The notes under the pieces: model-generated
What the model saw: the letters and a program-made list of their open reading frames with translations, nothing else
Database searches by the model: none
What the model was told of the DNA's origin: nothing
Shown here: piece after piece, positions 50,464-59,792 of the stretch
How the letters are laid out: the number at the start of each line of letters is the position of its first letter
How positions within the stretch are numbered: position 1 is the first letter of the stretch
Source: Microcaldota archaeon
GTDB lineage: Archaea; Micrarchaeota; Micrarchaeia; Micrarchaeales; CABMGC01
Reading direction: 5' to 3'
Length of the DNA stretch: 64,000 nucleotides
Assembly: GCA_028867025.1 (NCBI GenBank)
Contig: JAGWHC010000001.1
Span: 499,695-563,694, forward strand
Position numbers and translations under genes: made by a program

Positions 50464-51360
50464 ATGCCTGACAAGATGCCGCTCAGGGCGATGCCGAACT
50501 ACAACCTCTTCGGGCTTGAGGACCAAAGCTACGAGAGCGCGAAGGTGGTTGTGCTTCCAGTGCCTTACGACTCAACAGTCACATACAAAGCCGGGACGCG
50601 CGAAGGCCCCCAAGCGATAATCAACGCAAGCAGGAACATAGAGCTCTACAGCTACGAGATCGGGGGGGATCCGAGCAAGGTTGGCATATACACGCTTCAG
50701 AGCATGGAGCCTGACATGAGCTCTCCGGAAAACATGGTTGCCGGAGTGAAGAAAGAGGTCGGCATGATACTTGATGATGGCAAAATACCGCTGGTACTTG
50801 GCGGAGAACACACGCTTACAATAGGCGCGCTGCAGGCTCTGAAGGCACGAAACAGCGACATCAGCATAATCCACTTCGATGCCCATTCTGACACGAGGCA
50901 GGAGCTTTTCGGAGCGAAATACATGCATGCAACGGTGATATCGAGGGCTATGGAGCTCTATCCGGACATTCTGCAGTTGGGCGTGAGGAGCATAGACGCG
51001 GAATATGCCAGCAGGCTGGACCGCGACAGAGTGATGTTCATAGACGACGTGAAGCGACTAGGCACCGACGAGCTCGTATCGAGGATACTGAGCTCCACCA
51101 AGGAAAAGATCTACCTCACTTTCGACTTCGACGTTCTTGATCCGGCAGAGATGCCGAGCGTCGGCACCCCAGAACCAAACGGAATGAGGTTCGGTGACGT
51201 TCTGAGCATAATGAAAGGCATAGGCAGCGAGAAGAAGCTTTGCGGGATAGACTTCGTCGAGTTCTGTCCCATCCCATACCTTCATGCACCAGACTTCCTT
51301 GCTGCAAAACTGATATACCTCACTCTCGGCTGCTTCCTGTCCAGAGGTACGCCCGAATGA
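50464..51360 (+). CDS. speB: agmatinase family (ureohydrolase)
   Basis: 298 residues. Mn-dependent hydrolase making putrescine and urea from agmatine. Metal ligands visible: GGEHTLTIGA, HFDAHSDTRQ, TFDFDVLDPAEMPSVGTPEPNG. The substrate region supports agmatinase rather than arginase. Leads to spermidine, which deoxyhypusine synthase at 9718 needs. Start ATG 50464 preferred; a GTG three codons upstream is possible. The following gene starts in its stop codon (ATGA). Confidence 0.9.
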   Translation: MPDKMPLRAMPNYNLFGLEDQSYESAKVVVLPVPYDSTVTYKAGTREGPQAIINASRNIELYSYEIGGDPSKVGIYTLQSMEPDMSSPENMVAGVKKEVGMILDDGKIPLVLGGEHTLTIGALQALKARNSDISIIHFDAHSDTRQELFGAKYMHATVISRAMELYPDILQLGVRSIDAEYASRLDRDRVMFIDDVKRLGTDELVSRILSSTKEKIYLTFDFDVLDPAEMPSVGTPEPNGMRFGDVLSIMKGIGSEKKLCGIDFVEFCPIPYLHAPDFLAAKLIYLTLGCFLSRGTPE

Positions 51361-52166
51361 TTAAGGCCGCGCTTTTCCTAACACTTCTGTCTTTTTTTCT
51401 TGGACTTGTGTCAGCGGGCACTGTAGTGCTCACCGGAACCTGCAGCAATCTTAGCCCTCACAACACCACGCTTCTGTTTTCGCTTCGTAACAGCGGAAAC
51501 GAGACCGCCTTCAACCTGACAGCGGTCCCCTTCATTAATGGCGCGGCCTCAACCAACTCATCATACACGATCAACAGCATGCCTCCCGGCGCAAACGATA
51601 CCTTCGCAATAGGCATTTCCAATATAACGGAGGCCGGGGCTCATCCAGCCCGCATAGTTACGCTGTATACACAGGGACTTGACCATTTCACTGCCGTATT
51701 TCCCTGTCTCCTCTACTTCTTCAACATCACCGCGTCTGAGCTGGCTCTCGCCATATACTCGAGTCCTCTTCAGAATGGGAATGCTTTTGTAGGTGTCACC
51801 GCCACCAACCTTGGATCTAACACCTTGTACGCCAATATCTCCCTGGTCCTGCCTCCGGCATTCAGCAACACAATAACCTCCCAGTACCTTAACCTGACGC
51901 CTCACGGATCGGAGAACGTAACATTCGAGGCGCATCTGCTTCCCCTGTCCATGGGAGGCTCTTACTCATCTTATGGAGTGGCGGTATTCGGATCGTACTC
52001 CCATGACAATCTTTCATATGCCGCAATGAAAATCTTCTCGCTAAGCTCTTATGTGCCTTCCTCAACCACTGGTAACGCGCTCGTGCTGATATCGGCCATA
52101 GTTGCAGTTGTCGCAATAGTGGCGCTTATCCTGTACTCGCTTCTCAGAAAAAGGAGAAGGAGCTAG
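51357..52166 (+). CDS. exported membrane-anchored protein
   Basis: 269 residues: signal peptide MIKAALFLTLLSFFLGLVSAG, about 210 residues of N-x-S/T-rich beta domain (with two repeats, residues about 25-120 and 128-215, like CARDB/NEW3: 'LRNSGNETAFNL' and 'TNLGSNTLYANISL'), C-terminal helix ALVLISAIVAVVAIVALILYSLL and basic tail. Resembles the protein at 35925 in plan. Coupled with speB by ATGA, which is curious because no shared function is obvious. Converges with the glycosyltransferase gene, 4-nt overlap. Confidence 0.7.
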   Translation: MIKAALFLTLLSFFLGLVSAGTVVLTGTCSNLSPHNTTLLFSLRNSGNETAFNLTAVPFINGAASTNSSYTINSMPPGANDTFAIGISNITEAGAHPARIVTLYTQGLDHFTAVFPCLLYFFNITASELALAIYSSPLQNGNAFVGVTATNLGSNTLYANISLVLPPAFSNTITSQYLNLTPHGSENVTFEAHLLPLSMGGSYSSYGVAVFGSYSHDNLSYAAMKIFSLSSYVPSSTTGNALVLISAIVAVVAIVALILYSLLRKRRRS

Positions 52167-53911
52167 CTGTAGTTCAGTATCTTATAGAACGCCACCCTCG
52201 TGCCATTAGGTTGGGTCGGCGGATAGGTCAGATTCTCCAGCTTGTAGCTCGTAACGATGCTCTTGCATGTCGTATCTGCATAGGGAGCTGTCCTGCACCA
52301 GTAACCATAATCGAAAACGAAGCAGCTGTAGCCTGATAATATGCTCTTCACTGTCTGGTTGTTCGACCCAAATATAAAGCCTACCTGTGACGCGCTTCTA
52401 TTTACCTCCTGCCAGATCTCCGGAGTGAAGCTAAACACAAGGCAGTTTTCTGGCACTACGCTGTAGTTCTCGTAGAAAGTAGTGATGGCGGGATAGATGA
52501 TGCCCTGCTGCGGCATCGCGCTCTGCGGCAGTGTCACTAAGGGCATAAGGGTGTAAAACGGATAAAAGAGCAGCACAACAGAGGCAATTGACAATACAGC
52601 AAGAGAAACGGCCCTTGCATTTCGTCCCGCATTCCTGCCCCTTAGCATTTTTCTGGAGATTGCGCCTCCTGCGTCGCCGATGCTTACCAGCCCTAACGCC
52701 GCCAACACGCACGTAGGAGGCAATATCTGCAGCATAAACCTTGAGTCCACTCCGAAAAGCACCGAGCCTGCGTAAAAGCTTGTATAAAACACGAAATATG
52801 TAAGGAACCAAACAGAGAGGAGAATCAAAATACCGAACCTGTTCCTTATCCCTTTCCTAATGAGCAGCGCGGCAATTCCCATTATGGCGAGCGGAAATAT
52901 CACGTAGTGAAACACGGTGGGATAGGAGCTGATTATGTCTGTTTCTCCAGTGAGGAAGAGAGAGTTCTGCGCAATGTTGGTCTCGAAGTTGGAGATAGAG
53001 AGAACCTGCTGCGATGCCGGTTGGCCATATGCTGGATTCTGCGCTTCTATTGATATGTAGTAGATCTCCGGCAGAAGAAGCACTATGAATGCAAGTAGGA
53101 TGAGCAGCGCCCTTGTGTTGTCCTTTGCTGTTTTTGCCACCAGGCCAATCCTCATCCTCGCGGTCTCAAGCAATCCGCGGTCTCCGAAGACGATCATAAG
53201 CAACGCAAAGATGGGTACAAGGAGTATCGCTTCAAGCCTAATGTAGCTCACCAGTACCAAGCTGAAAGCAAATGCAGCAAGAGAGCTGATACTTTTTCTC
53301 CTGATGAACGCTACGAAAAGGAAGAAGCTGAGAACCGAAAGCGTCATGAAAGGAAGATCGAAGTCCGCCTGCGTCCTCGACCAGATCAGCAACCCCGGCA
53401 TCACCGCCATTGCCAGGGCCGAAACAACGGCAAAATCCTTTCTTTGCAGCAGTATGCTGGCCAGAAGGAAGACGAACACTATCGAGAGCGCTCCGACCAG
53501 CAGTTCAAGCGCATAAGCAGTCTGCGTGCCTATCCCCGCGATTGCAAACGCTATGGCTATGAAGGCCGCCCAGCCCACCGGGTCGTGGTAGATTACATTC
53601 GCATAGCATGCTTTGAGGTATCCGGTTCCCAGCTGGCACCAGAGCGCGTTGCCGCTGTTCAATATGTTAAGCGCGATGCCCTGGTATATGTTCTCGTCGA
53701 AGTAAAGCTGCTCGGCTGGATGAACGTAGACAAGCTCGAAGATCAGGAAGAAGGCGACTATTGCAACAAGCGCGACGAGTGAGTATCTGTCAATACTCTC
53801 GCGCAGCATGCTTCCGAGATCCTTTCTGCCGAGCACAATGAAGGCAAGCATTAGCACGAACGAGGAGTAGACGGCCGCAGTTATTCCGTAGCCTATGAGC
53901 AGCAGCGTCAA
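52163..53911 (-). CDS. GT-C membrane glycosyltransferase coupled to NodU-type gene
   Basis: 582 residues, about 12 helices. Early loop HPAEQLYFDENIYQGIALNIL carries the GT-C Asp-Glu motif; then YHDPVGWAAFIAIAF and LIWSRTQADFDLP. C-terminal outside domain with many Tyr and Cys. Likely moves a sugar from dolichyl-type phosphate. Start TTG 53911 overlaps the stop of the carbamoyltransferase (TTGA), so the two proteins are made together; a carbamoylated glycan is a reasonable inference. Confidence 0.75.
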   Translation of the reverse strand: MTLLLIGYGITAAVYSSFVLMLAFIVLGRKDLGSMLRESIDRYSLVALVAIVAFFLIFELVYVHPAEQLYFDENIYQGIALNILNSGNALWCQLGTGYLKACYANVIYHDPVGWAAFIAIAFAIAGIGTQTAYALELLVGALSIVFVFLLASILLQRKDFAVVSALAMAVMPGLLIWSRTQADFDLPFMTLSVLSFFLFVAFIRRKSISSLAAFAFSLVLVSYIRLEAILLVPIFALLMIVFGDRGLLETARMRIGLVAKTAKDNTRALLILLAFIVLLLPEIYYISIEAQNPAYGQPASQQVLSISNFETNIAQNSLFLTGETDIISSYPTVFHYVIFPLAIMGIAALLIRKGIRNRFGILILLSVWFLTYFVFYTSFYAGSVLFGVDSRFMLQILPPTCVLAALGLVSIGDAGGAISRKMLRGRNAGRNARAVSLAVLSIASVVLLFYPFYTLMPLVTLPQSAMPQQGIIYPAITTFYENYSVVPENCLVFSFTPEIWQEVNRSASQVGFIFGSNNQTVKSILSGYSCFVFDYGYWCRTAPYADTTCKSIVTSYKLENLTYPPTQPNGTRVAFYKILNYS

Positions 53912-55608
53912 GCACCCCTGTTCTGCACGTAGAAGCCGCCCAGGAACATGTGTCTTGTCCTCGTCTTCTTCATCGTAAGGAGCGCATCCTCAGGACTCAT
54001 CACTATAGGCATGCCGTGTATGTTGAAGCTTGTGTTCAGCACAACGCCGTATCCTGTCTTTCTCTTTATCTTCTCAAGCAGCTTCCTGTAGTTCTTGTTC
54101 TCCCCGCCAACCATCTGCGGTCTTGCAGTGTTGTCTATGTGCGTCACCGACCTCATGAGCTCGTGCTTGTCGTCCCTGACCCGGTACGCCATCGTCATGA
54201 ACCTGTCATTTCCCTTGACATTTTCAAAGATCCTGCGCGCGTCTTCCTGCAGGAGCGACGGGCAGAAGGGCTGGAACCACTCCCTCTGTTTCACGTAGAG
54301 GTTCAGTTTTTCCTTCACGCTTTCGGAGTCCGCCTTGGCAAGTATGCTCCTGTTGCCTAGCGCCCTTGGTCCGTATTCCATCCTGCCCTGGTACCAGAAT
54401 ACGTAGTTGTCCTTCGCTATGAGTTCCGCAGCATGCGCGCTCTTGTCGCTGTCCTCCTCAAAGCTTATCCCCTTCTCCTTCCTCAGCGTCTCCTCTATAC
54501 TGTCGTCCCCGAACTCGTCGCCCAGATAAGCGTCGTCAAACCTGTAGTGGGTGATTCCGTTGAGCTTGTAGTTGACGTGCATCGCGGCGCCTAGCGCCGT
54601 GCCCCCGTCGCCCATGTGCGGGAATATGAACCATCTCTTAAGCGAGCGAAGGTTTCTCACCTGCATGTTGGCCTTGACGTTCGAGAAGAGGCCTCCGGCC
54701 ATCGCCACATCCCCGATACCGTATTCCTCTATTGCATTGCTTGTGAATTCTGTAACCATTCGCTCCAGGAGCTGCTGGGCCATGTAAGAGAACTGTTCCC
54801 TGGGTATCGCCCAGGCCATGCGCGCCAGCAGGTCGTACTGCTTGAGATGGGAGTATTTGGAGATTATGTTCACCCCGTCCACCCTGAAGAAGTCCTTTAG
54901 CTTGTTCTCCTCCCACGGGAAGGGATACGAATAGCATGCCATGGCCATGACCTTGCCCTCGTCCTCAAGTTCGCGCATGCCCACTATGTTCGTCACCTGC
55001 TCGTAGAATATGCCGAGCGAGTTCCTGGCGCTTATCGCATGCTCACGTTCGAACTTCTTTTTCGACAGCGTGCTTACTGAGCCGCTTAATCCGTCTCCGA
55101 GCCCGTCAAGAGTTATCACCAACGCCTTGCCAAACCCCGATGCGAATGCTGCTGTGGCCGCATGAGAAACATGATGGTCCACATAGTGAAGTTTGAACCT
55201 ATCGAATCCCATCTGCCTTAGATGACCCGATATGGCAGCCTTGCTGAGCGACACAAAGGAAGGCATTACCCCAATGTTGGTCTGGACTGTCTTCATGAAC
55301 CTGCGGAGAAAATGAGTCCTGGGTCTCAGAGTCATCTTCCTTCTCCTGAACCTGTAGTAGACCTCCTGCTGGTAGGGCAGAAGCCTTGATGCCGTCTTCG
55401 CGAACTCGGCCGTTGGGAATGTGATCTCCTCAACGTCAGACGGCTTTATGCCGGCATACGAGAGGGCCGCTATTATCGAATTGTACGGAAACTTTATCTC
55501 GAGCTTCCGTTTTGTATACCTCTCCTCGTTGGACGCGAAGACTATCCTGTCGTCCTCGAGCAGGGCCGCTCCTGCATCATGACCGTCCCATAAACCTAGG
55601 ATATACAC
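53908..55608 (-). CDS. NodU/TobZ-type carbamoyltransferase
   Basis: 566 residues. O-carbamoyltransferase transferring carbamoyl from carbamoyl phosphate (via carbamoyl-AMP) to a hydroxyl, known for Nod factors and tobramycin. N-terminal Kae1-like domain: ILGLWDGHDAGAALL, HYVDHHVSHAATAAFASGF (metal His), TLDGLGDGLSGSV, MAGGLFSNVKANMQ, GDGGTALGAA. C-terminal YrdC-like half: QGRMEYGPRALGNRSILA and LNTSFNIHGMPIVMSPEDA. Start GTG 55608 because GGGGGT lies 4-9 nt upstream. First gene of a two-gene unit with a GT-C enzyme. Confidence 0.9.
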   Translation of the reverse strand: MYILGLWDGHDAGAALLEDDRIVFASNEERYTKRKLEIKFPYNSIIAALSYAGIKPSDVEEITFPTAEFAKTASRLLPYQQEVYYRFRRRKMTLRPRTHFLRRFMKTVQTNIGVMPSFVSLSKAAISGHLRQMGFDRFKLHYVDHHVSHAATAAFASGFGKALVITLDGLGDGLSGSVSTLSKKKFEREHAISARNSLGIFYEQVTNIVGMRELEDEGKVMAMACYSYPFPWEENKLKDFFRVDGVNIISKYSHLKQYDLLARMAWAIPREQFSYMAQQLLERMVTEFTSNAIEEYGIGDVAMAGGLFSNVKANMQVRNLRSLKRWFIFPHMGDGGTALGAAMHVNYKLNGITHYRFDDAYLGDEFGDDSIEETLRKEKGISFEEDSDKSAHAAELIAKDNYVFWYQGRMEYGPRALGNRSILAKADSESVKEKLNLYVKQREWFQPFCPSLLQEDARRIFENVKGNDRFMTMAYRVRDDKHELMRSVTHIDNTARPQMVGGENKNYRKLLEKIKRKTGYGVVLNTSFNIHGMPIVMSPEDALLTMKKTRTRHMFLGGFYVQNRGA

Positions 55609-55665
55609 TTGACCCCCAGTAAGAGCTATTTGTAGCTATACGTACGAGAAGCTTTTAAACAATAC

Positions 55666-56142
55666 TTACCTTGACGGTGCTACGCCCTTGAGTACGTCGT
55701 CAAGCTCCTCCTTGCTCGCCTGCCGCTTTCCACTCATGCTGATTATATAGCCTCCATACCAATCTTTGTCGAGCATCTTAGTGAGCGTGTCGTAGGTTTC
55801 CTGCTCAACCGCTGTCTTGTTCACCTTCAGCACAGGGAAAAGCTTGACGTGTATGTGGTTGATTGCATATCCCTGTGCGACGAGCATGCACCTTTCCGCG
55901 CGGAGGCCCTTGTCAAGCACAACCGCCACCTTCTTCGCAAACACGAAAAGGCCCGCATAGACGTCGTCAGGCAGGTTGAAGTGGTAGCTGTTGTAGTGCT
56001 TCTTCGTTATCACGACAGTCTGGCCCTTCACCAGAGGGAAGGCATCGAGGAACGCAAGGTGTCGTTCGTCTTCGAGCACCTTCCATGATGGAAGCTCTCC
56101 CCTTACTATCTTGCAGAACACGCAAACCTTATCTTCCGGCAT
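55666..56142 (-). CDS. HIT-like protein with altered triad
   Basis: 158 residues. CVFCKIVRGELPSWKVLED at the N-terminus and the triad region INHIHVKLFPV. The canonical motif is H-x-H-x-H; here the first two His are kept, including the nucleophile position, and the third is Lys. The second Cys pair of Zn-binding HITs is partly present (C-x2-C). May have lost or changed activity. Follows the radical SAM gene by 16 nt on the same strand. Confidence 0.8.
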   Translation of the reverse strand: MPEDKVCVFCKIVRGELPSWKVLEDERHLAFLDAFPLVKGQTVVITKKHYNSYHFNLPDDVYAGLFVFAKKVAVVLDKGLRAERCMLVAQGYAINHIHVKLFPVLKVNKTAVEQETYDTLTKMLDKDWYGGYIISMSGKRQASKEELDDVLKGVAPSR

Positions 56143-56157
56143 TGCAGCACTCCTCTT

Positions 56158-57207
56158 CTACATCTTGAAAAGCGAGCCGAGTATCGACTGGTAGCTCTCG
56201 CATGCTGTGAAATGGCTCTCCTTGTTGTCTCTCTTGCTGAGCCCATTCAGCATCGCTTTCATGCTGTATCCGCCTTCCCTTATGTTCCCAAGTTTCTCGG
56301 TGGTCATTATTGACGGATACACGTTGCCATAGCTGTCAAGGAACACGCTGAGCTCGCCGTCCCTGTTGGCTATCGGGCTCTGTTTTGTCGCAAGGAACGC
56401 CTTCAGGTTCTCCAAATACTTTGTCTCAAGGTAAGCTTTTGCATTCATGTCCAATCCCCTCTCTTTTTCTCCCTTCATTTTTCCTAGCAGGAAGTCGACG
56501 TCCTTCATCGCAAGTTCCGTGGGTGCAATTATCGGGTTGTTTCTATTTGCATAGTAGTTGTCGCTGACCTGTCCTATGTTGATGTGCATGTTCGAATATT
56601 TCAGCCCCGGTATGTCCTTCATCCACTCGCCAGCAGTCCTCTCGAATTGCCCAGCGTTAAGGCTTATCACAGTGAATCCAAGTGTCGACACTAAATTACT
56701 GTAGCGTTTTTGAAGTTCCTGCAGGCCTTTGAACATGCGTATCGCCTTGTCGTAGTTGCCCGGGATGCCCCTCACCTTGTCGTGCAGTTCCCTATAGCCG
56801 TCGAGTGAAATCGTTACAACCACGTTGGGTATGCCCAGCTTCAGCATCTCCTCTATCTTCTTTATCTCCATGTCATAGTTGCAGAGCGAGTTCGTGGGCA
56901 TGGTCAGCAGATACAGGCCTTTGCATTCGTCCCTGAAAGTCCTCGCTATCTCTACTATGTCCTGCCTAAGGAACGGCTCCCCTCCGGTGAGCTCCACCCA
57001 TTTGAAATAATTGTTTTGCCTTGCGAAGTTCCTGATCTCGTCGAGCGTCAGCTCGCCCTTAGGCCTTATCTGCCAGATGCTGCAGTGCGTGCACCTGCTC
57101 TGACACCAGTAGGTTATGGAGAAATTCAGCTTGTAGGGCCTCCCGAGCCTGGTGAAATTGCTCTTGAGTATCGTGCCTACTATGCTAATCATTTTCGCGC
57201 TCTTCAT
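56158..57207 (-). CDS. radical SAM protein
   Basis: 349 residues. Radical SAM cluster motif C-QSR-C-TH-C (about residues 35-42, CxxxCxxC), ELTGGEP (SAM-binding), then SLDG and further family positions. No SPASM-type Cys cluster at the C-terminus, so only one [4Fe-4S]. The C-terminal sequence has a single Cys. Reaction unknown: near glycan genes but could modify lipids or proteins. Start ATG 57207, divergent from a GT2 enzyme with a shared TATA box. Confidence 0.85.
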   Translation of the reverse strand: MKSAKMISIVGTILKSNFTRLGRPYKLNFSITYWCQSRCTHCSIWQIRPKGELTLDEIRNFARQNNYFKWVELTGGEPFLRQDIVEIARTFRDECKGLYLLTMPTNSLCNYDMEIKKIEEMLKLGIPNVVVTISLDGYRELHDKVRGIPGNYDKAIRMFKGLQELQKRYSNLVSTLGFTVISLNAGQFERTAGEWMKDIPGLKYSNMHINIGQVSDNYYANRNNPIIAPTELAMKDVDFLLGKMKGEKERGLDMNAKAYLETKYLENLKAFLATKQSPIANRDGELSVFLDSYGNVYPSIMTTEKLGNIREGGYSMKAMLNGLSKRDNKESHFTACESYQSILGSLFKM

Positions 57208-57242
57208 GTGTTGCTACCGTAGTTAATACTTCTCAATTCAGC

Positions 57243-57250
57243 TTTAAATA
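57243..57250. promoter_or_regulatory. bidirectional TATA box
   Basis: TTTAAATA between the radical SAM gene (ATG 57207, minus) and GT2 gene (ATG 57275, plus). It is about 28 nt before the plus start (leaderless) and about 39 nt before the minus one. Confidence 0.5.
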
Positions 57251-57274
57251 CATAAGCGTAAAAGTATCCATATC

Positions 57275-57961
57275 ATGCCCAGCAGGAAGAACGAACTGAT
57301 ATCAGTGATTATACCCACTTTTCGCGAAGAGAAGAACATAGCAAAGGTAATACAGGGGGTCAAGAAGCAGCTTAGCGGCTACAACTATGAGATAATAATC
57401 GTTGACGATGTCAGGAGTAGGGATAAAACCGCTGAGATAGCGCGGCATATGGGCGCAAAGGTCACATACGACAACGTGGGCAAAGGCGCGGCTCTAATAA
57501 AGGGGTTGAAAATGGCGAAGGGTGACGTGCTCATCGCCATGGATGCTGATCTTTCCAACGAGCCCAGGGAGCTCAAGCTGCTGATCGATGCGATTGACAT
57601 AGGCTACGACATATGCACCGGCTCAAGGTTCATAATAGGCGGCGGATCTGAGGATATACCGCTGATAAGGGTCTTCGGAAATAAGTTTTTTGTATTTCTT
57701 GTCAATGTCATTTTCGGTTCAAACTACACGGACATGTGCTACGGCTACAGGAGCTTCAGAAAGGGCGTGCCTCAGAAACTCGGCCTGCATGAGAGGGGTT
57801 TCGGAATAGAGACCGAGATAAACATAAAAGCGATAAAGAAAGGTTTCAAGGTCGTCGAGGTGCCCAGCACAGAAAAGAGACGCGCGGCAGGAGAGGGCAA
57901 GCTGAGAACATTCAGGGACGGTTGGGTCATACTCAGCACGATAGTGAGGAACGTCTTCTAG
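57275..57961 (+). CDS. GT2 family glycosyltransferase (dolichyl-phosphate sugar synthase-like)
   Basis: 228 residues. SVIIPTFREEKNIAKVI, IIIVDDVRSRDKTAEIA (the usual DDGSxDGT is changed), MDADLSNEPRELKLLID with the metal DxD and a C-terminal part FGIETEINIKAIKKGFKV, as in dolichyl-phosphate mannose synthases without membrane helices. Would make the lipid-linked sugar used by GT-C enzymes nearby. Its end overlaps the M20 gene on the other strand by 4 nt. Confidence 0.88.
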   Translation: MPSRKNELISVIIPTFREEKNIAKVIQGVKKQLSGYNYEIIIVDDVRSRDKTAEIARHMGAKVTYDNVGKGAALIKGLKMAKGDVLIAMDADLSNEPRELKLLIDAIDIGYDICTGSRFIIGGGSEDIPLIRVFGNKFFVFLVNVIFGSNYTDMCYGYRSFRKGVPQKLGLHERGFGIETEINIKAIKKGFKVVEVPSTEKRRAAGEGKLRTFRDGWVILSTIVRNVF

Positions 57962-59166
57962 CCCGTGCACAGGAATGCGAATGTTTTCGCATCCGCGACC
58001 ATATGATCTATCTCAGCATATTCATTGGGCTGATGCGCAATGTCATGCTGCGTGCTCCACACGGCCACTTGCATTCCAAGCTTCCTTAGCGGCTTTGCCA
58101 CAGTGCCGCCTCCTATGCCGACACACTTCGCCCGTATTCCGCGTTGTTTCTTCAGAGCGCGCTTCAGCATCCTCACAATCTCCGACTTCTCGCTCGTGGG
58201 TCTTGTGGCGTCCTCTCGCTCAAAAACATCCACGATTATCCTCGCCTTCCCGAATCTCTTCGCCTTCGCAATTCTGCGCATGTCGTTCAGTACCGAATCC
58301 ACCCTGTAGCGGGGAAGTATTCTGCAGTCTATGTATGAGACTTCTTTGCCTGGTATGATGTTGGTGCTGTCCAGGTTCTTCTCGTGCTTCGTCATCTCGA
58401 ACGTAGACGGCGTAATGAAGAGTTTGTCCCTCTTCTTGTACTTCTTGTGCATGTATTCGTCAATTTCATTCAGGAATCTTATCGCATACCTGTACGCATT
58501 CACTCCGTCCTGCGGGGTGCTGGCGTGAACTTGCTTGCCCAGAACCGTGACCCTGAGCCACAGTGTGCTCTTCTCACTTATCTCTATCTCGTCGCCCTTC
58601 GCGTTGCCCGAATCCGGAACTATAAACATATCGCGTTTTCCAAATATTCCCTTCCTGACCAGCGCTCCCATCCCATACTCGCTTCCCAGCTCTTCATCTG
58701 CAGCGAGAACCACACCAAGGTTGCGTTTCATTCCGCTCCCGGATTCTTTTAGCGCTCTGAGAGCGAAGATGCTTGCTATCACTTCCTGACCGTTGTCGTT
58801 GGTGCCCCTTCCGAACACCTTTCCGTTCTTAATGACGCCTTTAAACGGATCCGTTTTCCACGCTGACCTGTCACCCTCAGATACTGTGTCTGTATGCGTT
58901 ATTATCCACAAAGTTCGTTTGTTGTTTCCTAGAACAGTTACCAGATTGGGTCTTTCCGTTCCCGTCTCGTCTATGTAAGTATACCTTTTAACTGCGAAAC
59001 CCCACCCCTGAAGCATTCTTTGAAGGAAATCCGCTCTCTTACCCTCTCCAGCTCCCCCGCTGATTGGGGATATCGCCTTTATGCCAACCATCTTCGCGAG
59101 CGCGTTAGCCATCTCCATTCTGCTATCTTCTATGAAATGCTCCGCCCCTCCAAACTCCTTCTTCAT
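57958..59166 (-). CDS. M20-family metallopeptidase/deacylase
   Basis: 402 residues. Metal ligands: THTDTVSEGD (H, D), GRGTNDNGQ (bridging D; usually GxxDxKG), AADEELGSEYG (E-E), PDSG, and HDIAHQPNEYAE (last His). Dimerisation domain about 200-310. Close to the archaeal DapE/acetylornithine deacetylase-like group; substrate not decided. ATG 59166. The upstream gap to the membrane gene contains TATA-like GTATTTAAG (59191-59199). Confidence 0.88.
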   Translation of the reverse strand: MKKEFGGAEHFIEDSRMEMANALAKMVGIKAISPISGGAGEGKRADFLQRMLQGWGFAVKRYTYIDETGTERPNLVTVLGNNKRTLWIITHTDTVSEGDRSAWKTDPFKGVIKNGKVFGRGTNDNGQEVIASIFALRALKESGSGMKRNLGVVLAADEELGSEYGMGALVRKGIFGKRDMFIVPDSGNAKGDEIEISEKSTLWLRVTVLGKQVHASTPQDGVNAYRYAIRFLNEIDEYMHKKYKKRDKLFITPSTFEMTKHEKNLDSTNIIPGKEVSYIDCRILPRYRVDSVLNDMRRIAKAKRFGKARIIVDVFEREDATRPTSEKSEIVRMLKRALKKQRGIRAKCVGIGGGTVAKPLRKLGMQVAVWSTQHDIAHQPNEYAEIDHMVADAKTFAFLCTG

Positions 59167-59233
59167 ATGTTCCTTATGCTTATCGCTTACGTATTTAAGC
59201 CTTAACTACGCCTTTCTAGCGATTGATGATTGC

Positions 59234-59746
59234 TTGGTGCGTCAATACTATGGAGACAAGCCGCCAGAGGACGAGGAGGAAGAGGCAAGGAAGAAGAGCA
59301 GCAGCATTGACATAGCAGGTCCCATCTCGGCATGGATGCTTCTTCTCTTTGTTGCGCTTGCGATAAGGTTCATCACCTCCAGCGGTTCAGTGAGCACGCA
59401 GGGGTTGGGAGGCGTCCTTTCCAGTGCATCAAATTTCATACTCTTCTCTCCAGGAGACATCATATTGCCGCTTGTGATAGGAGCAGCGATAGGCGCAGAG
59501 GTGGGCACGAGAGCCAACAGCCTCAAAAAAGCGGAGAGAGCAGGTGCCCTCAACGGCGTCTACGCCGCCATAGTGTATATAATAGGAATAGTGGTGATCT
59601 ACGAGATTATCAGCTCCGTGTTCCCGTCGCTTGCCCCTTCATTCAGCTTCCTTCTCACTTCCTGGATTGCGATTCCGGTCCTGGTCTGCACTGCGCTATC
59701 AGTGGCGTTTGCAGTGCTTTCCTACTCCAGGAAGGTTGGCTCCTGA
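59234..59746 (+). CDS. small membrane protein, four helices
   Basis: 170 residues from TTG 59234 (or GTG 59237). Acidic cytoplasmic start (KPPEDEEEEARKKSS), helices at about 30-48, 70-88, 105-130 and 140-165 with glycine-rich turn IGAAIGAEVGTRA. The family is unknown; a similar layout occurs in archaeal DUF5518-like proteins. Start supported by TATA 59191-59199 about 35 nt upstream. Its last nine codons recur as a fossil before the second 660-residue paralogue. Confidence 0.6.
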   Translation: MVRQYYGDKPPEDEEEEARKKSSSIDIAGPISAWMLLLFVALAIRFITSSGSVSTQGLGGVLSSASNFILFSPGDIILPLVIGAAIGAEVGTRANSLKKAERAGALNGVYAAIVYIIGIVVIYEIISSVFPSLAPSFSFLLTSWIAIPVLVCTALSVAFAVLSYSRKVGS

Positions 59747-59792
59747 TCCCAGCCAACATCCTATTTTAAGCTTTTAATGAGCCCCGAGTATC

